Shown in pieces: positions 11,321-22,880 of a stretch of 64,000 bases of DNA (positions are counted from its first letter, which is position 1; each line of letters opens with the position of its first letter). A program made the translations under genes and the position numbers. This DNA is from Pararge aegeria (lineage: Eukaryota > Arthropoda > Insecta > Lepidoptera > Nymphalidae), in contig NC_053191.1 in the NCBI RefSeq assembly GCF_905163445.1, positions 7,998,001 to 8,062,000 on the forward strand, in the 5' to 3' direction. The notes beneath the pieces are model-generated. The model searched no databases. It saw only the letters and a list, made by a program, of their open reading frames with translations, and was not told the origin of the DNA.

Positions 11321-13419
11321 CAACAACTAAACTCATCACATCTCGGCATAAAACTTTTGTAACAGTAAAAAAATATCAAAACTAAAATCCATAGTCATCG
11401 CATCCCACGTCCGCCGCAGAGGCGCCGCGAATCAAAAGTCCGTAAAAACTCAACTCATGCTACCAAGCTGTTTAATTGTATCTACCCTCCCATTGCTACC
11501 TGGGGAAGTCACGTTCACGACTACCTTTGTTGTGCCGCCAGTTTTATTTGACCCTCGACCTTCTCGTTGAATTTGTTAAAACGTTAACAAGTCAAGAGTT
11601 TCTACTTTAATACCTATCTACTATACGGATTTAGGTAGTTAGTGACCGCCTTTGGGGAAGTAGGTCCATAGGTGAATATCACGATCATAAAGAAATAAGG
11701 TCAACTTTTTTGATAAATTAAAGTGTAGTCTCTACATTTCGCTGAGTATGGCAAAAAGTGATCTTAAGTAAAAATAGTAAGTAGCCACCTATCTGAATAA
11801 CAACATATGTTTTCCTATTGTAATACCTACCTCACTAATATAGGTACCTACCTACTATCATCTTCTTTAAGGTAGTTCACTACAAGAGTTTTACTCTCCT
11901 ACGAAAAGGTTTTGAAACAAAACATTCATAAATATCAGTGGAACAAAATGTTCGAAGTGAAACAGTCAGAGGGGAACAATAAAGACCTTTTGAAAAATCC
12001 GCGCGGATTTCCCACAGACGGCGGACGAGCCGAATGGAAATGACATTTTAAAATCGGCTCGAACCTATACAGCGGCTATTTTACATATACGGATGTTCCT
12101 CACGCACGTTCCTGGCGCAACGTCGATAAAAGAGGGCGTGGCCCTCGCAACCGCATCCACCAATCACAATCCACGTTTCGACGTTTGCGTACAGCGCCCT
12201 TTCATGTGTGCCGCATCACTGAGCCTGTGTGCGTGCCCCTGTATTATACATGGGCGTACAACCCGGCATAAGTATACGCCGGTAGCCGGCTTCACAAAGG
12301 TTCCCATATCTTTTATGTTCTAAGATTCTTATCTCGCGGTTTCTTATTTTACATTTAAGATGGTGGTCTCGAATTAACGGCCGGCCCCATAAACACGCTA
12401 TAACAAACTTTAATATGCCTGTAATACGAAATAATCTGTGATTTTTATAGCTTTTACCCCGCTAATAGGTTGTTATAGATCTTTAGATAGAGTAACGTTT
12501 TTTTTTTTTTGGAAATTTATTCAACTTTTTTGATTGAATTGTTAATCGTCTCTAATTGTTGATTAACATTGCAGATAAGATCATTACTTGAGCTTATGAC
12601 GCTGAGCTCATTAATTCCCACTAGCCACTAATCGCTTTTTTACAGTCAAGTCCTTACCCATGAAGCTTTGCATAAACTAGAGACTTTTTGAAAATACGTA
12701 GAGTTCCTACCTAGATTACATATCCATAGTCCATTTAAGATGTAGGTAAAATATTGAAAACTTTTATTTTATATTATCATACACAGCCTATTCCATTGCT
12801 CCTCCCTTATATATACATTAAAGAGAGGGTTTGCGAGCCTAACTGGTATCACTATTTTTATTTGTATTTTGTTATTTTTCTCTGCGGTGTACGAAGGTAT
12901 GATGTTTAAACAAATAGTGTTAACTTTCATTCACGCTGCTCCAATGTGGGTAAGCTTAAACGTATAGCACTTATTTCATATAAAACATGTTACGGGTTAG
13001 ATAACGCTTATTTCCTGACTCCAGATTGGCTCTATTGAAAATTTTTAATTTCATTTTTGGCCCGACTCTGCAAAAGAATCCAGGATCTCGATCAAGCTAA
13101 CCACTAGATTAAAGAAGCCAATTTTCTTACAAGTTTCCAATAGGATGCATGAAATAAGCTCTACTTTTTAATTTTCTGTGATTAAACACGTAGCTTAAAG
13201 TCTCTGTAAATGCATTTAGTCGCAAACCCAAAAATTAATCTATGCTAATGAAGTTTCAGAAAGATTGCTTTAGTTTTGTGTTATCTACCGTCCCATAATG
13301 TAACAAATAGATATAGTTTTAACTTAGAGTTTGTTGATCAGTTGTAGTGGAGAGGCAGAATAAACCACTCAAAATAACCATGTTTCAAATCAGAACCAGA
13401 TCTTTAGTATCCCACGCAC

Positions 13420-13622
13420 TACAAAGCACGGGTCTCCTTCCACAACGCAAAGGGGTTAAGGCTAGCGTGGTGGACACCACGCTGCCTTTACCTTCACCGT
13501 TTAAGCAAGTGGTATTTTTATTGCTTGAAACGCACATAACTTAAAAAATTTAGAGGTGTGTGCTGGGATTTGAACTCGGCTCCCCGAAAGTCGAAGTCCT
13601 ACCCACTGGGCTATCACCTTTA
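13420..13622 (-). mobile_element. SINE family C copy 1 (internally deleted)
   Basis: Read on the minus strand it begins with a tRNA-like head: an A-box-like TAGCCCAGTGGG and a B-box-like GAGTTCAAATCCC. A body follows with GTTATGTGCGTTTCAAGCAA and the GGTGAAGG segment, and it ends with AGACCCGTGC. The middle of the family consensus, with the CATGCCTGAGAG motif, is missing. Confidence 0.8.
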
Positions 13623-14059
13623 CTATGTAAACACGATAAATGATTAACACGTGACTGGGGTTTTTTAACAACAATTTATTTTAATTCCAAATTAAAGAAG
13701 CCACAAAATTCAGTTTAAATATGAAAGGAAAAGCGCCTCGTTCGAAATTCGAACACAATAAAAGGCAGTTTTACCGCCAAAATTCGATTAGGGAGGAGGG
13801 ATGGGACAAAAGAACTCGTTTATTTGGGGGCGGTTTAAAATTGATTTCAGAATTGGGTGTGCATTCATGTTTTAGGTACTTACCTACGTACCTACTTGAC
13901 GGTTACTGAAAAGTTCGTAAAATTTGTTCAGTTGGGAAAGCTTTTGGTATTCTTACAGGAACATAACTCGTAATAATAAAAAGTACCTACATGCCTATTA
14001 GGTAAGATTTTACTATTAATTATCTGCTGTTTCACAATTTTTTTTATACCAACTACCTA

Positions 14060-14215
14060 TAACGCCTTGCTAAGGCAGTGGTGAGCGCTGTGGTCTTATT
14101 AATGGGAGGTCCCGGATTCGATCTCCAGCGGTAAAAATTATGGAATTAATAACTTCTGAGTTCTTGAGATTGTATTAAAGGGCTGACTTGTAATACAATA
14201 AAAGAGGCTAAAACC
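14060..14215 (+). mobile_element. SINE family B copy 1 (internally deleted)
   Basis: The head reads GGCAGTGGTGAGCGCTGTGG and then GGTCCCGGATTCGATCTCC, a tRNA-like A/B-box arrangement. Most of the body is missing, but the family 3' end (GGGCTGACTTGTAATACAAT) is retained at 14180-14200. Confidence 0.65.
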
Positions 14216-14839
14216 TTTTTTATAACACCTATCAGTTACAGTTTAGGGAGTCTACAACATAGTACACTGTAGGTAGGTATAAGATGCGGTTGGCGTTTCC
14301 ATCTATGATAGAATCTTAAGTCTCTATGTAAAAACATATAGACTTAAGGTTCTGAGAGTACCTACTCTAGATTTACTATAGGCAGTTGAAGATGTCAAAT
14401 ATAATATAAAAGTCCTCCCCCTATAAAAACAGTGTAGGCAGTACTTTTTTGCATATATGATGTGCACGCCTCTGACAATAGGTAGGTAGGTATGCACTTG
14501 TTAAACTGTGCTAGCACTACATATGCCGTGTGAAGTTACACTTCACGATTGTTTTAGACCAGATCGCACTCAATGAGGGCAAACACTCAAAAGTAAAACG
14601 TCCGGGCAACGAGTACCCTCACCCTCCCTGCTAAGCAAACACTTCGTTTGTAGGAAAAACTTGAGTGGTTTGCTTTAGAATTATATCGATGTGAAATTTA
14701 GTCTTTGATCGGTTGATGGTTTGTTTACGTGTGAAGAGTGTTTTAGGTAAGGGTTTATGAATAAATAATGGTTTATGATGTTATCCTAAATATATATATA
14801 AATATGTAACTATTACTTATCATCAATTTCACGGTTCGA

Positions 14840-15090
14840 GGGCCGATTGGTGCAGCTCTGCTTTCTGATTCCAAGGCCGTGGGTTCGATTCCCACTACTG
14901 GAAAATGCTTGTGTGATGAACATAAAAGGTTTTCAGTGTCTGGATATTTATTTGTATATTATAAGTATTTATGTATATAATTCATAAAAAAATATTCATC
15001 AGTCATCTTAGAACCCACAACACAAGCTACGCTTAGTTTGGGGCTAGATGGCGAAGTGCGTGTTGTAGTAATATATATATTTATTTAATA
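14840..15090 (+). mobile_element. SINE family A copy 3
   Basis: Nearly full length: head GGCCGATTGGTGCAG with a small deletion before CTCTGCTTTCTGA, intact B box GGTTCGATTCCC, and body through ACACAAGCTACGCTTAGTTTG to an AT-rich tail. A family-C SINE begins a few bases beyond its end. Confidence 0.88.
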
Positions 15091-15095
15091 TCACA

Positions 15096-15392
15096 ACAGG
15101 GCACGGGTCTCTCAAAATGAGACAGGTTTAGGACCATAGCCCACCACGCTGGCTAAGTGTGGTTTGGTAAACTTTACACGCCTTTTAGAACATTATGGCG
15201 ATCTCTCAGGCATGCAGGTTTCCTCACGCTGTTTATCTTCACAGTTACAGCATAGACAGCGTATGACATATTTTAATTGCTTAAATTAAAACGCACTCAA
15301 GTCCGAAAAAATAGAGGCGCATGTGCGGTTTAGAAGGAACTCGGTTTCTCGAAAGGGAGGCCGGAGCTAACCACTAGGTTATCACGTTGTCT
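15096..15392 (-). mobile_element. SINE family C copy 2
   Basis: The longest family-C copy. On the minus strand: tRNA-like head at about 15390 (GATAACCTAGTGGTTAG), body with AACCTGCATGCCTGAGAGAT and CCAGCGTGGTGGGCTATGG, and end AGAGACCCGTGCCC. It lies directly after a family-A SINE. Confidence 0.85.
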
Positions 15393-16137
15393 ATTCGTTT
15401 AACTACGTCGAATTGCCAAGTGTAACCAGCATTTTGACTGAAATAACACAAAAATTACAGCTTTAGAGATAAAATGTTTTTTTACAAACTATTTTAAGGC
15501 CTGGGGGCCTTTTTACTATTTCAAGGGGTGGGTGGGGTTTCACAGTGAGCTCACCGTGTTAAATCAATGGGTACAAACAACTAGGGTAGGTATAACAAAG
15601 TCTTAGGTACTCTGAGGAGCTCCCACATTTATAAACTATTAATTAATTAAAATAAAGCCCTAATTTAACCAACAAAATTCTATTTGATTTTTTATTTATA
15701 CCTACTCATAAATTCTTCTAATAGGTACTGTCACATTTTTTTTATATTTTTGTACTCAGGTTATAAAAAATCAGGCCAGTAAAAGTCCACAAGGACATAC
15801 ATGTTAGTTAAAAAAAATCTTATTTCGGACCGCAGTTCATTTAAGCACAAAATTAATTTAGTTCTACCCTAGCACATCTCACGGCTTTACCATGATTGTC
15901 ACTATTTTAAGTAAGGGTCAGTCCCTAAAATGAGCCCTCTAAGGCAATAAATAGGTGATAACATTAAGTTTAGAAAGCAAATCATTACCGGTAGTTACCA
16001 CGTATAGTGGCGTGTGTAAAAAAAGCTTATTTCGACATATATATAAGCTTTTTTTTTTACAGGAAACACAAAAGATAGTTCTATTGGGATGTTTATTATA
16101 ATTTTACTTATAAATTTATACTTTTCCTACCTGCTAA

Positions 16138-16520
16138 TTATGCTATGGAACAATCTGCCTTCTGAAATCCCTTCCTATATTTAAGTGTCGCCTGAGGGAC
16201 TACTACCTCTCCTTGTATGATGGCATATGAAGTTTTTGCTTTCTTATTGTTATATATTCTATATATATGTTATATGTATATATTACGTTTATTTATTTAA
16301 ATTAACTATGTATTTGTATACAATATATTTTTTTGATATTTATGAATATATTAAAACACTTTTGGCACTATCCCGTTCTCTTGTCCTATCTACAAAGGTT
16401 GCCTGTAAGAGATTGCTTGCTTACAGCAATAAGGCCGCCTTTGCATGTCTACATTGTTTACTGTTTCATTAACGTTTCTTTTCCTATATGTATGTTTACG
16501 TGCAATAAAGTGTTTCATCT
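16138..16520 (+). mobile_element. LINE 3' end (RT C-terminus plus 3' UTR)
   Basis: The start translates to LWNNLPSEIPSY, the usual C-terminal motif of Jockey-like RT proteins, and the frame then breaks. The 3' UTR contains CTGTAAGAGATTGCTTGCTT and AAGGCCGCCTTTGCATGT and ends GTGCAATAAAGTGTTTCATC, a canonical poly(A)-signal terminus. Confidence 0.7.
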
Positions 16521-18244
16521 TCTTCTTCTCATATGCCTGTAATAACACCGGCAATCACGCTTTTCACACTTCGCGGCATTAATGATCATGGCGATAGTAC
16601 TTCCCCGGACCAGCTCTGTCACAAAAAGCTTTAATGCCTACTAAGATTCATAGCCACCATAAAGTAGAAATAAACATTAGAAGTGGAAGTCAGTAAACTT
16701 TCCAATTGAACTGTTCCAAGTTATAATACCCCAGTAATTTACCATTCAATATTTTATCTGTAAAGTTTGATGGAATGGAAGTTTCGACGACAGATGTTCT
16801 TGCCCATTGCCCCGGGCGCTGGCGGAATCGATCGTTATTACTGGGCGTACTACTGTTTCTGTTAACAACTTGATATATTTGACTTGAGTATCTGTATTCG
16901 CTTCAATATTTAATGTGTCCAGATGTCAGGAATTTGATCTGATCACTAAAAACTTCCTCTTGGTTTTCTGTTTAATACTTCCTGGTAGAGGTTCTGGTTT
17001 CCTATGAGCTACTCGTAGTTTTTTTTTTAAGTTTTTATCATTATTAGTTTGTAAGGCCTTCCCTCTCGCTATGAGACAACGAGGATGAAGAGAGAGAGAG
17101 ATAGAGGAGGAAAGAAGAAGAGAAATATAGAGCTCCAACGCAGATATACGGGCATTATTAATTATTATTGCATGTTACATGTAAGTAATGAAAATAAAAA
17201 TAGGGATCGACGGCTTATAACGTATATTTCGAGGCACATTGACTGGTAATGTCAATATCCTAACTCAAGGTGCCTATCCCATCTTGCAAATAGAGCAATT
17301 GCTATTATTTCTTTCCGGCTTCCTATAAGAGTAATCAACATTTCGAACTGGTGCTAAAAGCCTTGGTTTTTCAAAGCCAGAAAGGTTCTACTTTGATGGA
17401 TGTGAATGCCTATCTCATATACACACCTAATATATTTTATACATAATATTTCTTTTATTTTTGCAAGCTATTTGCCCAACAAAGTTAATTCTTGGTCCGC
17501 ATCTACCAAAACTAAACGTTTTTGCGGCTAATTCTCCTCCCGCTGGGGGATGCGAGGCGAAATTACATTTTTATTCAGTTAAACGGGCGAAGGGTCGGGC
17601 GATTGCTTTTTGATAAGTCAATTTGGTCGTACAGGACTATTACTGGATATTGTATGCAAATGTTGTAATATTGAAGAAACTACGGAAGCGGTAAATTGAA
17701 ATTGTAAATATTAACATACGAAATTTTGAAAACTAAGTTGTTGTTTTGTATTTGAAACGAAATTTGTTTTACTGCGTAGAGTAAACTGTAATCAAACTTC
17801 GGTCAAGTACGTGGTAACATCGAAATAAGACATAAAAAGCTGCTTCATTGTAAAAAATAAAATTTTACATTCTACACGTTACGAGTAGGTTGCAGAAAGT
17901 TCTATCCGTATATAAGGTTAATTAAATACCTTCTTTAGATAGTTACAAACACATTCGCAATCATATATATGCCCGATAATTTAAGAACATTAAATTTTCC
18001 ACATAATTAATCCTTTTCGTTTTTTACTAGATATTTATTTTACCTATTTACCGTTTTTTAAAAATCCTGACGTAAAATTAGATGGTTTTCAGTTTGAACG
18101 CTATGTATGTCTGTGCCATTGGAAGGAAAATTTTAATGCTGTATTATTTATTCGAAAGAGTTCATAATGGCCATTTCAGTGGAAGTTAATAAAAAAAAAG
18201 TTCACCAAAGCGATGGTTATTAAACATGCATTAAAAATAAAAAC

Positions 18245-18402
18245 TAAATTCAAAATTCATTTACTTTAAGTAAGCATACTTTAAGAAAGACTTTACGTCT
18301 GTTTGTAGTGACTTTACCACCAGTTCGGAAAGCCGATTCTACCGAGATAAGCCGGCAACAAGCTCAGTAGTTGCTCTTTCCCACATCAACGTTTACAATC
18401 TT
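18245..18402 (-). mobile_element. LINE 3' UTR fragment (family of 245-1481)
   Basis: Colinear with 250-415: AAATTCATTTACTTTAAGTA, then ACTTTACCACCAGTTCGGAA, GATTCTACCGAGATAAGCCG, GCAACAAGCTCAGTAGTTGC and CACATCAACGTTTACAATC. Only the 3' UTR is present, as expected from severe 5' truncation during target-primed reverse transcription. Confidence 0.85.
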
Positions 18403-19983
18403 TGTGATGTTTGATTGCTATATTTCACGAACCTATGACAAGTGGTTATTTTACTGATTAAGGATTGTATGCTCTGTCGTCAGCTGATGCAGGATTTCAG
18501 TGATACAATTGATATTTGTCTTAGGTACACGTATCCAAGCTCAGTTACTCTAAATCTCTGTAGTCTTGGTCTAAGGTTGTAGGATTGTAACCCGCCAGAG
18601 GGCGCTGCTTTTATATTTTGCGTATATTGCGCTGCTTTTATATGGTAGAGAGTAGAAATTTCCGCAGAATGTGTATTTCTATTGACTCTATAATAACAAA
18701 TAATATAAATTGGTGTTGTTTATGAAACCCTTCGAATGCATTTAAGTACTTAATGCGTTTTTTTTGTTAGATATGTTGCTATAATCCCTAGGTAAGTAGG
18801 AAGGTAGTGTAGTGGCCTTTTTGCTGGAAGCAGAAAGTATTAAAAACCATTATAAATAACGAAAACTGATTCGTTATTGACTGTGAACTCGCTTGCTGTT
18901 AAATATCAATCGTTCAAAAATTACAATGGAAAGATCTTGCTATATTTCACTGACGTATCGTAAAAGAGTAGATACAATGAATTTTTCAGCAAATGAATTC
19001 CTAAGCGATCCGATTCTTGCATGTCATGATCATCAGCTTCATGTTTTTACTTCCTTATCACTACACCTAAATTAAATCCTATAGACAGCTCTCAGTCCCC
19101 GTGCATTAGCCCCGAGATCTTAGAATCGCTTTGTGTCAAACGATCGCAAAAAGTGCATTCGTGAACTCCATTGTAGTCGTTTTTATTCGGCTAGAAATCC
19201 TTATCAGTCGGTCTGTAATTATTTCAGCCCAGTTTATATGAATTGGCCTTTCCTTAGTCGTAGTGGCAGAGCTTTTGATCAGGTTTTGAAAAAAAAAACC
19301 TTTTTCAATACCTTATAAAAGTCTAGGCAAATTACTCTTATTCTTCAATGAAGGACATGCCTTTTATACAAGACAAATGCTCACGCGGACTTTTTTTAGT
19401 GCTTTTAAATTTGTTATACATGATTTTATCGAAGCACACGCAGTGGAATCTCTCGAAAAGATGAAAACCCCGATTTTAATTGGGTGCTTTGCTACAATAA
19501 TATTAAGCCTTCCTCGATAAGTGGGCTATCTAATAAGTAAACACACGAAGAAATAAACTATTCAGTTTTATATATTAGTAAAAGATTTGTAAGCTATGCA
19601 TTTTATATAGAGATAGCTTGCATCCTGTAGAGACGGCATAGGATAATTTTTATCATTGGTTAAATGTAACGGTTCCTCAAGATTGTTAAAAAAAAGGCAC
19701 ACGAAATTATTTATAAAATACAGGATGGAGTGAATTGTGCAATTTTTTGGTTTGAGGCATTGAGAGAAATTAAAAATTGATTGAGCAAATAGCAACTGAG
19801 CTACGATATCGGCCTTTGGTATATTATATATATTGGTGGAATATGATTACAGATTCACTAATAAGATTTAAAACTAGCATTTCAGAAACTGGATTAAGAC
19901 GACAAATTAATGTTGGAATCTGGTATCTACGATTAAATGAAAATGGAATAATCAGTAAATAATCAGTTTTATCCTTGTTTCAG

Positions 19984-20141
19984 CTGATTCACTTCTTGGA
20001 TCAGGAACAGATGACGAAGAAGAAGAGGAAGCAAGAGCGGCAAACAACTCAAGTAGTCCAGCGCATGCGCCGCATCCAGCACTACATTCTGAATTATCAC
20101 ATAATGGGGATACGAAACCACACGAGGATTCAGAAGACCAG
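19984..20141 (+). CDS. Lim1: Lim1 LIM-homeobox gene, first visible exon (acidic linker)
   Basis: An internal coding exon of 158 bp: the last two bases of a split codon (nCT) plus 52 codons. It is preceded by TTGTTTCAG and followed by GTCGGT. It encodes DSLLGSGTDDEEEEE and then a Ser/Asn/His-rich linker ending HEDSEDQ. In Lim1/LHX1 proteins this is the acidic region between the second LIM domain and the homeodomain. It is likely cytoplasmic/nuclear, disordered and not itself DNA-binding. The frame joins at a codon boundary to the exon at 20609. The upstream LIM exons are not in view. Assignment rests mainly on the adjoining homeodomain exons and on the good splice sites. Confidence 0.85.
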
Positions 20142-20608
20142 GTCGGTATTGTCCAGATATTGATTTTTATGCAACGATTAAGTCAACTGCAACTGACAAT
20201 AGTGATGTTGAAGAAATAGTCTGCATTTTATTCGGATTTGGAAAATTCATTTTTATTGTATGTAGACATGACAATATATGAGCGTGAATAAAATGAATAG
20301 TTACGAATTTTATTCCTCTGAGGATGAGCTTATGAATGAAGTTAATTGTAAGAAATAATACAATGTTCATCACATTTCTATTGTTTTATCAGCATCATCA
20401 TCCACAGCCCATCTAACTGGATGGTTTATGTTAAAGAGCTTTAGAGCTTCAATTCTCCAAGTTGGATGGTTCAACCGTTGAAGTTTTACTAATGTTCTAG
20501 CAAGCACAATGAAAACTGTTTAGTGCCAATTTTAACTTGACCATCCTATATCACATGCATGGGGCCTTTCCACATAGTCGCATTCAGTTGTTTCTTTTCC
20601 CGTACCAG
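20142..20608 (+). other. Lim1: Lim1 intron (467 bp)
   Basis: Runs from GTCGGT to a pyrimidine-rich tract ending TTTCTTTTCCCGTACCAG. It contains no open frame or repeat I recognise apart from a short CATCATCATC run near 20395. Confidence 0.85.
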
Positions 20609-20827
20609 GGTTCATTGGATGGGGATACGGAGACAAGAGACTCGCAGGCGGAAAACAAGTCACCAGATGACGGCAACGGTGGGTCAAAACGGAGAGGTCC
20701 TCGGACAACGATAAAGGCAAAACAGTTGGAAATACTGAAATCAGCGTTTTCACAGACACCCAAACCGACGAGGCACATACGGGAACAGTTGGCGAAAGAA
20801 ACAGGGCTACCTATGAGAGTGATACAA
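20609..20827 (+). CDS. Lim1: Lim1 LIM-homeobox gene, exon with homeodomain residues 1-46
   Basis: A 219-bp exon (73 codons, phase 0 at both ends) bounded by CCGTACCAG and GTAAGTG. Residues 1-27 are a polar linker (GSLDGD...DSQAENKSPDD). Homeodomain position 1 is exon residue 28, with Arg5, Leu16 and Phe20 in place. It contains RRGPRTTIKAKQLE and TPKPTRHIREQLAKETGL, which are diagnostic of the Lim1/LHX1/LHX5 class rather than Lim3, apterous or Awh. The exon stops after RVIQ, so helix 3 is completed 27 kb downstream. Lim1 is a nuclear transcription factor acting in head, leg/antenna and nervous-system patterning in insects (family knowledge). Longer open frames around this exon simply run into intron. 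Confidence 0.97.
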
Positions 20828-21970
20828 GTAAGTGTTTTTATACAAAGCCTTGCAAATTGCCAATACAAATTTTTTCACATATGTTGTTGTGCAAATAAGG
20901 TTAATATGATTATGTGAAACAGATAGTTTAAAAGAAAGATCTCACAAGAAAGATTAATCCATCACTAAATTCAAACTTTTGATCTTATAAACATGACAAT
21001 ATAGGTAACATAAAATACTGAACAAGTGAAATTAAAGATTATTCAGAATCGCCCTCGTTTTTGGAAGTAAAGTAAAAATACCTGGAGGAACAGCTGAACA
21101 ATTGAAAATTGTTTCAATTTTGTCATTGGAATTTTCTGCGGGACCCTTTATGTAGTTCATCCTCACAGATTTTATTATTATATTTCTTATGTATTTTTTT
21201 TTTATATTTGATAAATAATCCTACCAAGAATATAATTTCGGTACCCATAAAACTCATGCTATTGAAATTGTGTATATTTTTAAAAATGTTAATGGTTATT
21301 GATTTTGTGTTTTCAAAAATATTCAATTCAACACTCGAAGTTCTCGTTAATTTGCTTTTAAAATGCTTAATATGGTACAATTAATATTTTTCAATAACCT
21401 TTAAAAAATATCGATAATTCAACATGGCGGCATATGAATTGTTTGTAAATTGAATATTGTGCGTCCATCCGTTCAGGAACGCTGGCGCTGACATGACAAA
21501 TGACCTAATTATCGAAGCACATAACAGAAATATAACAGAATATCCGGAGCTGTTTCGCAGATTATTTTATACTGGAATAAAGTAACGCTAACGATCTTTA
21601 TTTTTTGCTTTCTTAAAATGCTAGGCCTATGAATACGCTAATCCTATCCTACACCCAAATTTAGCACAGTGACTTATAAGTTTTATGACTTTTAGAGTCT
21701 GATCTAACATATGGATCCGCGCGATTCTCCACACCATAGCAACAGATGTCTGTTATAGAACCGTCTGCCATCGTCACGCTTTTTGCGTTGCTTCCTCTTT
21801 GTTTCAGTTTTTGTTGTAGACGATTTCCGAACGAAAAACGACTAGATACTCCGCGAGTGACTTATTTAGAGTTGGTTTTACAAAAGCTGTAGGCAAATGA
21901 ACACTTATACCAGGAACTAATTTGAACGTGGTTTGTCCTTGTCAAGTTTTTTAAATTATAAGACCTAAGG

Positions 21971-22014
21971 TCGCCTTTTCACCAGAGATATATCTATCTC
22001 TGATGAAAAGGCGA
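21971..22014. repeat. 20-bp hairpin, 4-nt loop, one mismatch
   Basis: TCGCCTTTTCACCAGAGATA (21971-21990), loop TATC, then 21995-22014, which is its reverse complement except for one C/A mismatch. That mismatch would be a G-U wobble in a minus-strand RNA. Located in the large Lim1 intron. Confidence 0.9.
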
Positions 22015-22796
22015 ATTTTTTGATACATTCATTAATTATTTTGCCAATGGACTAATGTAGTTCAGATCGAAAATCACTATTCACTAACCTAAAAATTGTT
22101 TTACTCATATAACCCGCATATTTCTGGAGATTATACAACCTAATATTATCGGAAGGAGAATTTAAACTTAAAATTATACTAACATCTATATAATAATAAG
22201 TCTTATATTGCTACATGTTATATTTAACCTATGAGCTCATGCGAAGTTTATCGACTTTTGCTAAAACTGCCACTCGTTTTAGCGGTCCAAATACAGTCAT
22301 GCACTTCGTAAAGTTCTCATATGTTAGTTGTAGGTGTGACAACCCCTAAAGGCGGCTTCCCAAAGATAAATATTTGTACAAACAAGTGTTGTGTATCAAT
22401 ATTAGTTCAGTAACAATGTCGGGTATGTTAAGTGGGTTCATAAACAACATTTTTTGCTACCATCCGTCAAGTCCCGCCAGATCGCGCGTGTCAAATGCGC
22501 ATACCACATGTGGCTTCGAATAACTGTAACAAGTTTTTCTCTAAATATTCCGGAATTAACTAGTTAACACCGGTGCGTGTGAACGATTGGACATTTGAAG
22601 GAGCCGATTTTCGGTTCTTTTGAAGTTGCATAGCACATATTATCTGATAATATTTGATGTTACTGAAAATTAATAATAATGGACATTGACAATATATACT
22701 GGTGAATGCAGCTAAAGACACATCATTAAAACATCAACGTTTTTTAATATGCTCTCTAAAATATAAGTTATTTCTGGTTTTAGGTCACTTTATAGA

Positions 22797-22880
22797 CTAT
22801 TTTGAAAGTTTTTAGTGACTCTACTAGCGGTTCTAGAGGGTCAGTAGATGATATTTTCGAACATTAACATTTTCTAAGTT
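22797..22880 (-). mobile_element. Possible decayed LINE 3' UTR fragment
   Basis: TTTGAAAGTTTTTAGTGACT, CTACTAGCGGTTC and AACATTAACATTT follow the order of the 245-1481 family 3' UTR (TTTGAAACGT, GTGACTCTACCACCGGTTC, AACATCAACATTT). The segment is short and diverged. Confidence 0.35.

Larger units (their letters stand above)
1..19983 (+). other. Presumed 5' intron of Lim1 (no exon recognised)
   Basis: No open reading frame here has the spaced Cys/His pairs expected of the two LIM domains that must precede the exon at 19984, and no promoter could be assigned. The first visible exon opens in the middle of a codon, so at least one coding exon lies 5' of it. I infer that most or all of this stretch is intron, with the LIM exons beyond the window. 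It carries many transposon fragments listed separately; the remainder (for example 8500-10200, 11900-13400 and 16650-18240) shows no gene. A more CG-rich block at 12000-12310 has a GGGCGTGGC Sp/KLF-like site and could be regulatory. Confidence 0.5.

Noticed and set aside
16016..16060. A hairpin with AAGCTTAT arms and A/T-run extensions
   Set aside because: Stem quality depends on homopolymer A/T runs of unequal length and a 12-nt loop. Chance is a reasonable explanation.
1..19983. LIM-domain exons of Lim1
   Set aside because: I looked for the spaced Cys/His pattern and found none. The exons are most likely upstream of the window.
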